The notes under the pieces are model-generated. The model was not told the DNA's origin and did no database searches. It was given only the letters and a program-made list of their open reading frames with translations. From Phyllobacterium sp. 21LDTY02-6 (GTDB taxonomy: Bacteria > Pseudomonadota > Alphaproteobacteria > Rhizobiales > Rhizobiaceae): 64,000 bases of DNA. How positions within the stretch are numbered: the stretch's first letter is position 1; each line of letters begins with the position of its first letter. Where the stretch lies: contig NZ_JAMJWD020000001.1 in the NCBI RefSeq assembly GCF_023554255.2, forward strand, positions 372,001-436,000. The letters run 5' to 3'. Positions 16,020 through 25,192 of the stretch are shown piece after piece. A program made the position numbers and the translations under genes.

Positions 16020-18248
16020 ATGGAACGAAGCGACCGAAGATTGAACATAGCGCTCGGCATCGGGCTTGCCGGGCTCGTGGCCTTGCCATGGTACCGCATC
16101 GAAAGCGGCTTCTTCGGCCTTGACTGGCTCGGCGGTTTTCCCGGCGGCGCGGGCGAGGCCCCGGCCATCGTCCAGATCCTTGCCCACCATCGCTGGACCC
16201 TCGCGGTCATTGCCGCGATCTTCGCCATCGGCGCCTGTGCAAGGTTTCTGGCGGTTTCCCCGGCGCGCTCGCGGCTGCTTGTCGGCGCGGGCATTGCCGG
16301 CGTGTTGTTCCTCGTCCTGCAGGGGCTCGCGGTCGGTTTCACCGGCTGGAGCTGGACCATCAGCGAAACGCTGTTCGGCCCGCTTGCCGACGGCCAGCCA
16401 TCCATGGGGGCGGGCGCGGCGCTGACGGCCATCAGTTTCACGCTGATGCTGTCCTTCGGCCTCGCCGAGCGCGGCGTGTTGCGCGGCGACGCCTTCGTCA
16501 TCGCCTCGATCGCGCTGCTGGTCTTCCTCGTCTCGATCTTCGTGTTCTACCCGGTCGGAAGCATGCTTGTCGGCGCGTTCCAGACTTTCGACGGCTCGTT
16601 CGATCCTTCCGGCTTCACCCGCAATATCCAGGATCCGTCGATCTGGAGCCTCGACTGCCTTGCCGGCGGCAATCGCTGCGGCGTGGCCTGGCGCACGCTT
16701 TTCCTCGCGGTGGTCACCGCGTCAGGCTCGACATTCCTCGGCCTCTGCTTCGCGCTGATCGCCACGCGGACGCGCTTTCCGTTCAAGAAGGCGCTGCGGC
16801 TCCTGACCATCCTGCCGATCATCACGCCGCCTTTCGTCATCGGCCTTGCGCTCATTCTCCTGTTCGGACGGGCGGGCGTGGTGACGCAGGAGCTTTCCAG
16901 CCTGTTCGGCATCGAGCCCGGCCGCTGGCTCTACGGCCTGACGGGCATCTGGATCGCCCAGGTGCTGTCCTTCACCCCGATCTCGTTCCTCGTCCTCATC
17001 GGCGTGGTCGAAGGCGTCAGCCCATCGATGGAGGAGGCGTCGCAGACATTGCGGGCCGATCGCTGGCGCACCTTCTGGCGGGTATCGCTGCCGCTGATGA
17101 AGCCCGGCCTTGCCAATGCGTTTCTCATCGGCTTCATCGAAAGCATGGCCGATTTCGGCAATCCGCTGGTGCTGGGCGGCAGCCATGGCGTGCTTTCGAC
17201 CGAGATATTCTTCGCGGTGGTCGGCTCGCAGACCGATCCTTCGCGGGCGGCGGTCCTCGCCATCATCCTGCTCGTCTTTACCCTTTCGGCCTTCCTGGCC
17301 CAGCGGTTCTGGCTTGCCGGAAAGAGCTTTGCGACGGTGACGGGCAAGGGCGATTCCGGCGCCCACATCGCGCTGCCGCGCGCCCTGTCCGTTGCGATCC
17401 ATGCGATCGTGCTGCCATGGATCGGCTTCACGCTGGTCATCTATGGCATGATCTTCTTCGGCGGGTTCGTCAAAACCTGGGGCCTCGACAACAGCCTGAC
17501 ATTCGAACATTACCGGCGCGCATTCTCCTTCTCCTTCGCCGACGGGGCCATTGCCTGGACCGGCGTCGCCTGGAATTCCTTCTGGACGACGATGGAAATC
17601 GCCCTCATCAGCGCACCGCTTACGGCGATAGTCGGGCTGCTGACCGCCTATCTCATCGTCCGCCAGCGTTTTGTCGGGCGCAATGTCTTCGAATTCGCGC
17701 TGATGATGAGCTTTGCCATCCCGGGAACCGTCATCGGCATCAGCTATGTGATGGCGTTCAATCTGCCGCCGCTGGAAATGACCGGCACGGCGCTCATCCT
17801 CATCGCGTGTTTCGTCTTCCGCAACATGCCGGTGGGCGTCAGGGGAGGTGTGGCGGCCATGAGCCAGCTCGACAAGAGCCTGGACGAGGCGTCGCTGACG
17901 CTGCGGGCGACGAGCTTCCGCACGATCCGCAAGGTGATCCTGCCGCTGCTGCGCCCGGCCATCGTCGCCGCGCTGGTCTATTCCTTCGTGCGGGCGATCA
18001 CGTCGATCAGCGCCGTGATCTTCCTCGTCAGCGCGGAGTACAACATGGCGACCGCCTATATTGTCGGCCTCGTCGAAAACGGGCAATACGGCGTCGCGGT
18101 CGCCTATTCCTCCACCCTGATCATCGTGATGATCATCATCATCGGCGGTTTCCAGCTGCTGGTCGGCGAAAGACGGCTGCGGCGGGAGAACCGCATAGCG
18201 CAGCAGTTCGCACCGGCCGTCGCGTCGGCAGAAAAGGCAAGGGAATGA
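16020..18248 (+). CDS. Double-domain ABC permease of the Fbp/Afu type
   Basis: 742 residues, consistent with two fused permease halves. The coupling-loop motif occurs twice, MEEASQTLRADRWRTFWRV (about 338-356) and LDEASLTLRATSFRTIRKV (about 621-639), each followed by a PLL/PLM-K/RP pattern. Roughly twelve or more membrane helices surround them, with an N-terminal group preceding the first half. One chain forms the whole membrane channel, as in FbpB and AfuB. Its stop overlaps the ATPase start (ATGA). Confidence 0.87.
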   Translation: MERSDRRLNIALGIGLAGLVALPWYRIESGFFGLDWLGGFPGGAGEAPAIVQILAHHRWTLAVIAAIFAIGACARFLAVSPARSRLLVGAGIAGVLFLVLQGLAVGFTGWSWTISETLFGPLADGQPSMGAGAALTAISFTLMLSFGLAERGVLRGDAFVIASIALLVFLVSIFVFYPVGSMLVGAFQTFDGSFDPSGFTRNIQDPSIWSLDCLAGGNRCGVAWRTLFLAVVTASGSTFLGLCFALIATRTRFPFKKALRLLTILPIITPPFVIGLALILLFGRAGVVTQELSSLFGIEPGRWLYGLTGIWIAQVLSFTPISFLVLIGVVEGVSPSMEEASQTLRADRWRTFWRVSLPLMKPGLANAFLIGFIESMADFGNPLVLGGSHGVLSTEIFFAVVGSQTDPSRAAVLAIILLVFTLSAFLAQRFWLAGKSFATVTGKGDSGAHIALPRALSVAIHAIVLPWIGFTLVIYGMIFFGGFVKTWGLDNSLTFEHYRRAFSFSFADGAIAWTGVAWNSFWTTMEIALISAPLTAIVGLLTAYLIVRQRFVGRNVFEFALMMSFAIPGTVIGISYVMAFNLPPLEMTGTALILIACFVFRNMPVGVRGGVAAMSQLDKSLDEASLTLRATSFRTIRKVILPLLRPAIVAALVYSFVRAITSISAVIFLVSAEYNMATAYIVGLVENGQYGVAVAYSSTLIIVMIIIIGGFQLLVGERRLRRENRIAQQFAPAVASAEKARE

Positions 18249-19306
18249 CGGCAAATCTTCAAGGTTCGGTAGTTTTCTCCAATGTGCGCAAAGAGTTCGG
18301 CAGCTTCACCGCGATACATGATCTGACGCTGTCGATCGAGCCCGGGACATTGGTGACGCTGCTCGGTCCATCGGGCTGCGGCAAGACGACGACGCTGCGC
18401 ATGCTCGCCGGGCTGGAGCATCCGACATCGGGCCGGATCTCGATCGGCGGCAGGGATGTCACCATGCTTCCCGCCAATGAGCGCGACGTTTCGATGGTGT
18501 TCCAGTCCTATGCGCTGTTTCCGCATATGAGCGTGCTGGAGAATGTCGCCTATGGCCTCGATTCATCCAATATGGGCAAGAAACAGGCGCGGGAGCGCGC
18601 CGAGGAAGGGCTGAACCAGGTCGGTCTCGCCGGCTTCGGCTCACGCCTGCCGGCAGAGCTTTCCGGCGGCCAGCAGCAGCGGGTGGCGGTGGCGCGCGCG
18701 CTGGTACTGGAGCCGCAGGTCTTGCTTCTGGACGAGCCGCTTTCCAATCTCGATGCACGGCTGCGCCGCCGCGTGCGCACCGAGATCCGCGAACTCCAGC
18801 AGCGGCTCGGCTTCACCGCCGTCTATGTCACCCATGACCAGGAGGAAGCGCTTGCGGTTTCCGACCGGATCGTCGTCATGCAGGAAGGGCGCATCGCCCA
18901 GCAGGGATCGCCGCGCGAACTCTACGACATGCCAGCTTCGTCCTTCATCGCGGATTTCATCGGCGAGGCCAATGTGATGGCGTGCGAAGTCGTGCGGAGC
19001 GAGGCAGGCCGCGCTATCATCCGCGTCGGCGGGCTCGAACATTCCGTGCCGGGCAGGGGCGTGGCGCCCGGGCCGGCGCAGATCGCGGTCCGCCCGAACG
19101 CGATCACGCTTGATCCGTCGCTGAACGGCGCGCTGCGCGGAACGATCAAATATGCCGCCTATCTTGGCGACCATGTGGAATATGAGGTCGAGACGGAAGC
19201 GGGCACGCTGTTCGTCGTCGATCCTGCCGCCGACAGCAACCTCGCGCCCACGACGGAAGTCAGCATCGGCTTCCTCGATCGCGGCATCGCACTCATCACA
19301 AACTGA
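18245..19306 (+). CDS. ABC transporter ATP-binding protein, Fbp/Afu type
   Basis: 353 residues. Walker A GPSGCGKTT at about 40-48, Q-loop FQSYALFPHM, signature LSGGQQQRV at about 139-147, Walker [16 protein letters not shown] and H-loop THDQEEA. The C-terminal ~110 residues form a TOBE-like regulatory domain, as in FbpC, PotA and AfuC. It overlaps the permease by four bases and is followed 20 bp later by the phosphatase gene. Confidence 0.88.
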   Translation: MTANLQGSVVFSNVRKEFGSFTAIHDLTLSIEPGTLVTLLGPSGCGKTTTLRMLAGLEHPTSGRISIGGRDVTMLPANERDVSMVFQSYALFPHMSVLENVAYGLDSSNMGKKQARERAEEGLNQVGLAGFGSRLPAELSGGQQQRVAVARALVLEPQVLLLDEPLSNLDARLRRRVRTEIRELQQRLGFTAVYVTHDQEEALAVSDRIVVMQEGRIAQQGSPRELYDMPASSFIADFIGEANVMACEVVRSEAGRAIIRVGGLEHSVPGRGVAPGPAQIAVRPNAITLDPSLNGALRGTIKYAAYLGDHVEYEVETEAGTLFVVDPAADSNLAPTTEVSIGFLDRGIALITN

Positions 19307-19326
19307 AGTTCATCGAAGGAACACCC

Positions 19327-20121
19327 ATGACATCGCATGCCGCCCAGTTACAGGATCGTTTTGCTCTGGCGCAGGAAATGGCCAGGGAGGCAGGTGCGGC
19401 CGCGCTTTCCTATTTCGAGGCGAGGGAGCAACTCGTCGTCGAGATGAAGGCCGATCCGCAGGATGTGGTGTCGATCGCCGATCGCGAGGTGGAGGAACTC
19501 ATCCGCAAGCGCATAGCGGCGGCGTTTCCCGACGATGCGGTCCTTGGCGAGGAATATGGCGCCAGTGCCGGGACGTCCGAATTCACCTGGGTGGTCGACC
19601 CCATCGACGGCACCAGCCCCTTCGTCAATGGAATGCCAAGCTGGTGCATATCGATCGCCGCCCTGCGCGGCGACGAGATCGTCATCGGCGTCATCCATGC
19701 ACCCTGCAATGACGAGCTTTACGCCGCCGCCGACGGCATGGGCGCAACGCTCAACGGCAAAGCGCTCAAGCTCGACGATAGCCGCACGATCCGCAATGCG
19801 GTTACCGGCATCGGCGCGAACCATCACGTCACCCCGGCGGCGGTGGCGGCGATCGTCGAGAAACTACTCGGCGCCGGCGGCAATTTCATCCGCAACGGCT
19901 CCGGCGCGCTGATGCTGGCCTATGTGGCGGCGGGGCGTCTCGTCGGCTATTACGAGCCTTATATGCACGCCTGGGACTGCATGGCCGGCTATTGCCTGGT
20001 GAAGGAGGCCGGCGGTTGGCATCATCCTTTCCCCGTTGCCGCCGGACTGACCAAAGGAGCGCCGGTACTCGCCGCCGCCCATGGTGCGGTGGGCGACCTG
20101 CGCGCCATCGCCGGGCTTTGA
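19327..20121 (+). CDS. Inositol-monophosphatase-family phosphatase
   Basis: 264 residues, the normal family length. Metal-binding motifs are intact: GEE at 74-76, DPIDGT at 91-96 and WDCMAG near 217-222. This superfamily hydrolyses inositol phosphates, histidinol phosphate, fructose bisphosphate or PAP using Mg2+. The gene has its own GAAGGA ribosome-binding site and is the last gene of the importer operon. The inferred role is to dephosphorylate the sugar or polyol phosphate that the importer brings in; histidinol-phosphatase is an alternative annotation that the context does not support. Confidence 0.85.
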   Translation: MTSHAAQLQDRFALAQEMAREAGAAALSYFEAREQLVVEMKADPQDVVSIADREVEELIRKRIAAAFPDDAVLGEEYGASAGTSEFTWVVDPIDGTSPFVNGMPSWCISIAALRGDEIVIGVIHAPCNDELYAAADGMGATLNGKALKLDDSRTIRNAVTGIGANHHVTPAAVAAIVEKLLGAGGNFIRNGSGALMLAYVAAGRLVGYYEPYMHAWDCMAGYCLVKEAGGWHHPFPVAAGLTKGAPVLAAAHGAVGDLRAIAGL

Positions 20122-20323
20122 CGGCGACCGCCCTGCAATCAAACCCCCGCCCGGTCCGGAGCCCATTGCCCGGCATGAGGGGGATGTGAGCACATTTATT
20201 TCCATGACCGAAAAAATATCGTTTGCGACCGTCCAGCGTCCGTCTCGATCATTGACTTATCACGGCAAATAACATCGACTAAAGTACGGTGTGTGGGTCA
20301 CCGAGATCTGAAAAAACTGGGTC

Positions 20324-22144
20324 ATGATGAAGTTCGTGCGAGATTTGGTCTGGGCGCCGACGATAGGATTGTCCTGGTTGTGGGGGCTGGGCTTCTTTTA
20401 TTCGTTCCATGTGACGTTGACCTATGGCTGGCTGGGCTTCTTCGGCTTCGCCATCGCCAATGTCGCCGGGCTGTGGCTGTTCGGCTATATTCTCGGCAGG
20501 AGCGCGCGTTCGCCCGACCAGATCATGAAAACGATCGAGGGGCCCTATGCGGGCGTCTTCCTGCTGTTCCAGATGGCGGCGCTCATCGTCACGATCTTCG
20601 GCTTCGTCGCCTATCTGTGGCAACCGATCGTCGGCGAGGGCGCCGGGCTTGGCGTCGCGCTTCTCCTGCTCTTCGCCTGCGCGGTCGGCCACGCCCTGTC
20701 GCTCGGCCAGCTCAAGCTGCTCCACATCGCCTATACGATCATCGGGGTCGCGGCGGCAATCGTGCTGCTTGCCGGCCTGAGTGCAACCTCGGACTACCCG
20801 GGTGTGCCGCTGCAGAGCTTCGATGCGCGCTTCTACGGGCTGATCATGCCGACGCTGATCGGCTTCCTGCTCGGGCCATGGCTCGATATCCAGCACTGGC
20901 AGAGGGCGGCGCAGATCAAGCGGGAAGGCGGCAATGTCGGCGTCGCCTACGGTGCCGGCGCGCTGATCTTCTTCGGCTTCCTCCTGCTCAACGCGCTGAC
21001 GGCCTCGGCGGTCGGACCCATCGGCAGCGTGCTTTCGATCGACGGCCTGCCAAGCGCCCAGGGCGCCGTATCGGCGGCGGCCGTCCTTGCGGCCGAGAAT
21101 GGCCAATCCCGGCTGGTGGTCGCCTTCGTCATCTGGACGGTCATCGCGCTCGCCTCGACGGTAGACAGTTTCTATTGCGCCACTGCCTGGTTCCTCAAGG
21201 GCAAGAACATGCGCAGCAACAGCCCGCTGCTGGCGCTCATCCCCGACAATATCGCTTCCTCGCCGCTCTGGCTGCTTATCGGCGCCACCTGGGTGGCCTT
21301 TGTCGCGGTGCCGGCGAATTTCTCGCTGATGTATTTCATGATGCCCTTTGCGACGCTGTTCGTCAGCGCGTCGGCCAACCTCGTTTGCGAATCCCTCGGG
21401 GCCAAGCCGAAGTTCGATCCGGTGCTGAGCTTCATGATCGGCTGCGGCTCGTCGCTGATTTTCGTGCTCGGCTATGTGCAGCCGGTGCCGGGCTTCCTGT
21501 TCATTTCGCCATTCATCGGCCTTATCGGCGCGCTGCCGGTGATCATCGAGCTGATCGGCCCGAAACCCAGGGCGGTCCCGGTGGAAATCGTCGATCAGCC
21601 GGTGCGGATGATGACGCCATCGCCGATCGCCGCCGCCGACGGCCTGGAGGAAATCTCGCCCTCGCACGGTTTCGACGGCGAGTGGTTCGTGATGCAGCTC
21701 ATCCCGACCTATGACGATACGAATTCGGTCGGCAATGTCTATTTCGCCAATTATGTGCGATGGGTCGGCAAGGCGCGCGAACTGTTCTTCAATGTGTGCA
21801 TGCCGGATTTCGACCTGGCCACCACGCGTTTCTACATTCTCACGCGCTCCTTCACCCATGATTATCGCCGGGAATCGAAGGAATTCGAGCAGGTCAGCGT
21901 GCGCATCAAGATTGCCCGCCATAACCGCAAATTCGTCACGCTCGCCCATGAGATCCACAGCGCCTCGCAGGGGCTTCTCGGCCATGGCGAGCAGTCGCTG
22001 ATGTTCGTCGACAGGGACAGCTATGCGCCGCTCGACATTCCGGGCGAGGTGATCAAGGGCTTCCTTGCCTATTGGCCCAAGGATTCGCGGCTGTCGCCAA
22101 GCTACCGCCCGCAGAACCTGGAACAGGCGAAGCGCCAGATCTGA
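20324..22144 (+). CDS. Fusion of a polytopic membrane domain with a hot-dog thioesterase domain
   Basis: 606 residues. Residues 1-415 contain about eleven or twelve hydrophobic helices in a transporter-like arrangement (GWLGFFGFAIANVAGLWLFGY near the start; a charged loop LDIQHWQRAAQIKREGG near 187-203), faintly like sodium/solute symporters. A linker (415-455) leads to an acyl-CoA thioesterase-like hot-dog domain with YDDTNSVGNVYFANYVRW (about 466-483) where the 4-HBT family has its catalytic Asp/Asn region, and KFVTLAHEIHSASQGLLGHG further on. Such a domain would act on acyl-CoA or acyl carriers at the cytoplasmic face. The gene is tail-to-tail with the GGDEF/EAL gene with no gap. The membrane half's substrate is unknown. 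Confidence 0.7.
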   Translation: MMKFVRDLVWAPTIGLSWLWGLGFFYSFHVTLTYGWLGFFGFAIANVAGLWLFGYILGRSARSPDQIMKTIEGPYAGVFLLFQMAALIVTIFGFVAYLWQPIVGEGAGLGVALLLLFACAVGHALSLGQLKLLHIAYTIIGVAAAIVLLAGLSATSDYPGVPLQSFDARFYGLIMPTLIGFLLGPWLDIQHWQRAAQIKREGGNVGVAYGAGALIFFGFLLLNALTASAVGPIGSVLSIDGLPSAQGAVSAAAVLAAENGQSRLVVAFVIWTVIALASTVDSFYCATAWFLKGKNMRSNSPLLALIPDNIASSPLWLLIGATWVAFVAVPANFSLMYFMMPFATLFVSASANLVCESLGAKPKFDPVLSFMIGCGSSLIFVLGYVQPVPGFLFISPFIGLIGALPVIIELIGPKPRAVPVEIVDQPVRMMTPSPIAAADGLEEISPSHGFDGEWFVMQLIPTYDDTNSVGNVYFANYVRWVGKARELFFNVCMPDFDLATTRFYILTRSFTHDYRRESKEFEQVSVRIKIARHNRKFVTLAHEIHSASQGLLGHGEQSLMFVDRDSYAPLDIPGEVIKGFLAYWPKDSRLSPSYRPQNLEQAKRQI

Positions 22145-24487
22145 TCAACTGGCGACCTGGTAGCGCTCCCGGTCGAAGGACAGAAGATCGAAGGTCTTCT
22201 CCATCGGTTCGGCGGGGCTGAAAAGGAAGCCCTGCACCTGGTCGCAGCCCTCCTTCTGGAGGCAGGCCAGCTGCTCGCGCGTCTCGACGCCCTCGGCGGT
22301 GATGGTCATGCCCATGCTCGCGCCGAGGCCCATGACGGCGCGGATGATCGCCAGGCTGCCGCGATTGTGCGGCAGGTCGCGGACGAAGGACTGGTCGATC
22401 TTGATCTTGTCGAACGGCATCTTGCGCAGATAGCTCAAGCTCGAATAGCCGGTGCCGAAATCGTCGAGCGCGATGCTGACGCCCATGGCGCGGAACTGCC
22501 GCAGCAGCGATATTGCGGCGACATTGGCCTCGAGGAACACGGATTCGGTGATTTCGAGTTCGAGCCGGCTCGGCTTCAGATCGTTCTTGTTCAGGGCGTC
22601 GCGGACGATCGACGCGAGATCCGAATGGCGGAACTGGATGGCGGAGATGTTGATCGCCACATGGACATCCTGCGGCCAGGAGGCGGCGATGCGGCAGGCT
22701 TCCTGGATGATCCATTCGCCGAGAGGCATGATATTGCCGGTTTCCTCGGCAATCGGGATGAAGATCGTCGGCGAGATGAAGCCATGCACCGGATGCTTCC
22801 AGCGCAGCAGGGTCTCGAAACTCACGGTCTTGAGCGTCTGCGCCGATACGATGGGCTGGAAGTGCAGGATGAATTCGTTGCGGGCGAGGGCGCCGCGCAG
22901 GTCCATTGCCAGCGCGCGCTTGGCCTCGATGCGCGCATCCATCTCCACCTCATAGAAGCGGAAGCTGTTCCGCCCCTCGTTCTTCGTGCGGTAGAGCGCA
23001 AGATCAGCGCAGCGCATGATGTCGTTGACACTGTCGGTCGGAGCGATGGCTATGCCGATGCTGAGCTGGATATTGATCTGGATACCGTCGATCCAGAACG
23101 GCTGCGAGATGTTCTGGACCAGTTGCTGGGCGAGTTCGGTTGCCGCGGCGTGATCGGCGCCGCGGGCGAGAATGGCGAATTCGTCGCCGGACAGGCGGGC
23201 GACGGTGTAGCTGGCGGGCGAGGAGTTGCGCAGCCGTTCGGCCGCCTGCCGCAGCAGCTGGTCGCCGATGCCATGGCCGAAACTGTCGTTCACGGTCTTG
23301 AATTCGTCGAGGTCGATGCAGAATACGGCGAAGGAGGAGAGGCCGGCGTCGAGGTCCCTGGTCGCCTGCTGCAGCTGGTCGCTGAACAATGTGCGGTTGG
23401 GCAGGTCGGTCAGCACGTCATAGCGCGCGAGATAGGAAAGCTGGTCCTCGGACTGCTTGGCGGCGGTGACATCGGAGCCGACGCCGCGATAGCCGATGAA
23501 CATGCTGGCATTGTCGAAGATCGGCTTGCCGGTCAGCGACCACCAGCGCGTCTCGCCCTTGATGTTGATGGGCAGGATATGATTGCGGAACGTCAGGCGA
23601 TTTTCGATCGCCTGCCACATGGAACCGACCTTGACGGCCGCTTCCGGATGCGCCTGGTCGATCTTGAAGAGCTGCGCGAAAGGCATGCCCTGCAATTCGC
23701 GCGTGGTCTTGGCGGCGATCTGCGCCAGGCGGGGCGAGGTGTGCTGCAGCCGCAGATCCGCATCGGTCTCCCAGATCCAGTCGCTGGCATTCTCCTCGAA
23801 ATCATAAAGAAGCAGGCTGATGACCTCCTTCTGCTGCTCGACCTTGATCTGGTCGAGCGTGCGCATGACGATGAGATTGCTCATGTGCACGATGGTGAAG
23901 AGGATGAAGAGCGCGTAGAAGGCCAGAAGAACGGCGATGAAAAGAAAAAAGTCCTCGCCCGTCGCCGCCAGCGCGAAGAACGAGCCGGTGATGATGGTGC
24001 CGGAATAGGCGATCGCCGCCAGCGGCACCACGGCGATACCGATGCCGGTAGCCATCAGGCCGGCGGCGGTACAGGCGATGAGCAGCCGGTGGTAGGCGTC
24101 GGCATCGAGAAACAGCATCAGCGGTATGCTGGCGAGACAAATGCCGTAGAGCGCCGACATGATGATCAGGTAGCGGATGGCATCGAAGCCGAGTTCCTTG
24201 ACCTTGGGCAGTTCGTACCATTGCCAGCAGGCGAAAAGCGAAACCGCCGTCAACAGGGCCGCAGTGATGGCGACGCCGCCGAGATAGAGCTTCGGGCCGA
24301 AATCCCAGAATACGTAAGTGACCACGAACACGACGCACATGGCGACCAGAACCGTGAACGGCGCAAGCCGCAGCGCGACATCCATCTGCTCGGCGTAGAC
24401 GCGACGCTTCACAGTGGGGTTTATGGTTCCCCGCATTCCGAACAGGGATCGGATGGCGTCAACGCTGATGAATTTGGACAATCGCAC
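22145..24487 (-). CDS. Membrane PAS-GGDEF-EAL cyclic-di-GMP protein
   Basis: 780 residues. Five or six N-terminal helices (about 40-215, MASE-like sensor), a PAS domain (about 230-345), a GGDEF domain with SGDEF in place of GGDEF, and an EAL domain with ETL in place of EAL. The EAL metal and catalytic set looks complete: NISAIQF, ELEITES, DDFGTGYSSLSYL, KIDQSF and AEGVET. SGDEF and ETL variants can remain active, so the protein could both make and degrade cyclic di-GMP, or one domain may be regulatory. No partner genes are adjacent. The long opposite-strand frame here is a shadow. Confidence 0.9.
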   Translation of the reverse strand: MRLSKFISVDAIRSLFGMRGTINPTVKRRVYAEQMDVALRLAPFTVLVAMCVVFVVTYVFWDFGPKLYLGGVAITAALLTAVSLFACWQWYELPKVKELGFDAIRYLIIMSALYGICLASIPLMLFLDADAYHRLLIACTAAGLMATGIGIAVVPLAAIAYSGTIITGSFFALAATGEDFFLFIAVLLAFYALFILFTIVHMSNLIVMRTLDQIKVEQQKEVISLLLYDFEENASDWIWETDADLRLQHTSPRLAQIAAKTTRELQGMPFAQLFKIDQAHPEAAVKVGSMWQAIENRLTFRNHILPINIKGETRWWSLTGKPIFDNASMFIGYRGVGSDVTAAKQSEDQLSYLARYDVLTDLPNRTLFSDQLQQATRDLDAGLSSFAVFCIDLDEFKTVNDSFGHGIGDQLLRQAAERLRNSSPASYTVARLSGDEFAILARGADHAAATELAQQLVQNISQPFWIDGIQINIQLSIGIAIAPTDSVNDIMRCADLALYRTKNEGRNSFRFYEVEMDARIEAKRALAMDLRGALARNEFILHFQPIVSAQTLKTVSFETLLRWKHPVHGFISPTIFIPIAEETGNIMPLGEWIIQEACRIAASWPQDVHVAINISAIQFRHSDLASIVRDALNKNDLKPSRLELEITESVFLEANVAAISLLRQFRAMGVSIALDDFGTGYSSLSYLRKMPFDKIKIDQSFVRDLPHNRGSLAIIRAVMGLGASMGMTITAEGVETREQLACLQKEGCDQVQGFLFSPAEPMEKTFDLLSFDRERYQVAS

Positions 24488-24778
24488 GCGCGGGCCTCAG
24501 GCAGTGTGTGTACTTGTATTCATGCTAGAGTGATTTTGTTCGGCATTGGTTAAAATACTTATCATTTTTCCTGATAGTTACCAATGTCCTTGCCCCCGAA
24601 GGGGAGGCACTTCAACGATATCGGACGAGCTCGCATGAATTGGTGCGGCAGATATCTTCAACAGATAAAAATATAATTATCTCATCAACTTCCGGGTAAC
24701 CATTATCAATATGAATCCGGAAGTATTGGGGGCCGGAAGCGTGTCATCGGCCGCCAGTACAACTCTACTTGTACATTG

Positions 24779-25096
24779 TCAGCGCGCCACCTCTGTCTCG
24801 GGTGCTTTCAGCACGATCGAGAGCAGGCCCGGGAACACATTCTCCAGGTCCTGCCGGCGCAGTTCGTTCATGTGCGACGTGCCCGAATTGCGGGTCTTGA
24901 TGATGCCCGCTTCGCGCAGGATGCGGAAGTGATGCGACATGCTCGACTTCGGCCGGCCACCGTCCAGCGCGGCGCAGGTGGCTTCGCCTTCCCGGGCCAA
25001 TTGCCGGACGATCGACAGGCGCATGGGATCGCTCAGCGCATAGAGGACGGATTCCAGCTGGATCTCGCTTGGGGCGGGGTGGCGAAACTGTCTCAT
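24779..25096 (-). CDS. ArsR-family transcriptional regulator
   Basis: 105 residues with a winged-helix core: ALSDPMRLSIVRQLA, CAALDGGRPKSSMSHHFRILREAGII (recognition helix) and RNSGTSHMNELRR. The usual metal-site cysteine pair of ArsR/SmtB is absent from the recognition helix, so it probably senses an organic or redox signal. It is divergent from an Old Yellow Enzyme gene; the shared 96-bp spacer contains an 18-bp palindrome, making control of that enzyme the likely job. Confidence 0.85.
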   Translation of the reverse strand: MRQFRHPAPSEIQLESVLYALSDPMRLSIVRQLAREGEATCAALDGGRPKSSMSHHFRILREAGIIKTRNSGTSHMNELRRQDLENVFPGLLSIVLKAPETEVAR

Positions 25097-25134
25097 GGCC
25101 TTGATTCTAGCACAAATGATCGTGTATTGCTATT

Positions 25135-25152
25135 GTTCGAAAATTATCGAAC
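25135..25152. promoter_or_regulatory. Candidate ArsR operator palindrome
   Basis: GTTCGA-N6-TCGAAC, a perfect 6-bp inverted repeat with an AT-rich centre, lies in the spacer between the divergent arsR-like and OYE genes, 39 bp before the first start and 41 bp before the second. This is where an autorepressing, co-regulating ArsR protein would be expected to bind. Assigned by position and symmetry only. Confidence 0.55.
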
Positions 25153-25192
25153 TATCAAATAAATGATTGACCATGCCAAGGAGACGACACTG

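Noticed and set aside
14920-19306. Plain iron(III) uptake system
   Set aside because: Not excluded, but the operon-end inositol-monophosphatase-family gene and absence of a visible iron-box make a phosphorylated organic ligand more likely.
22367-24553. 728-codon frame antisense to the GGDEF/EAL gene
   Set aside because: Shadow frame without recognisable domains.
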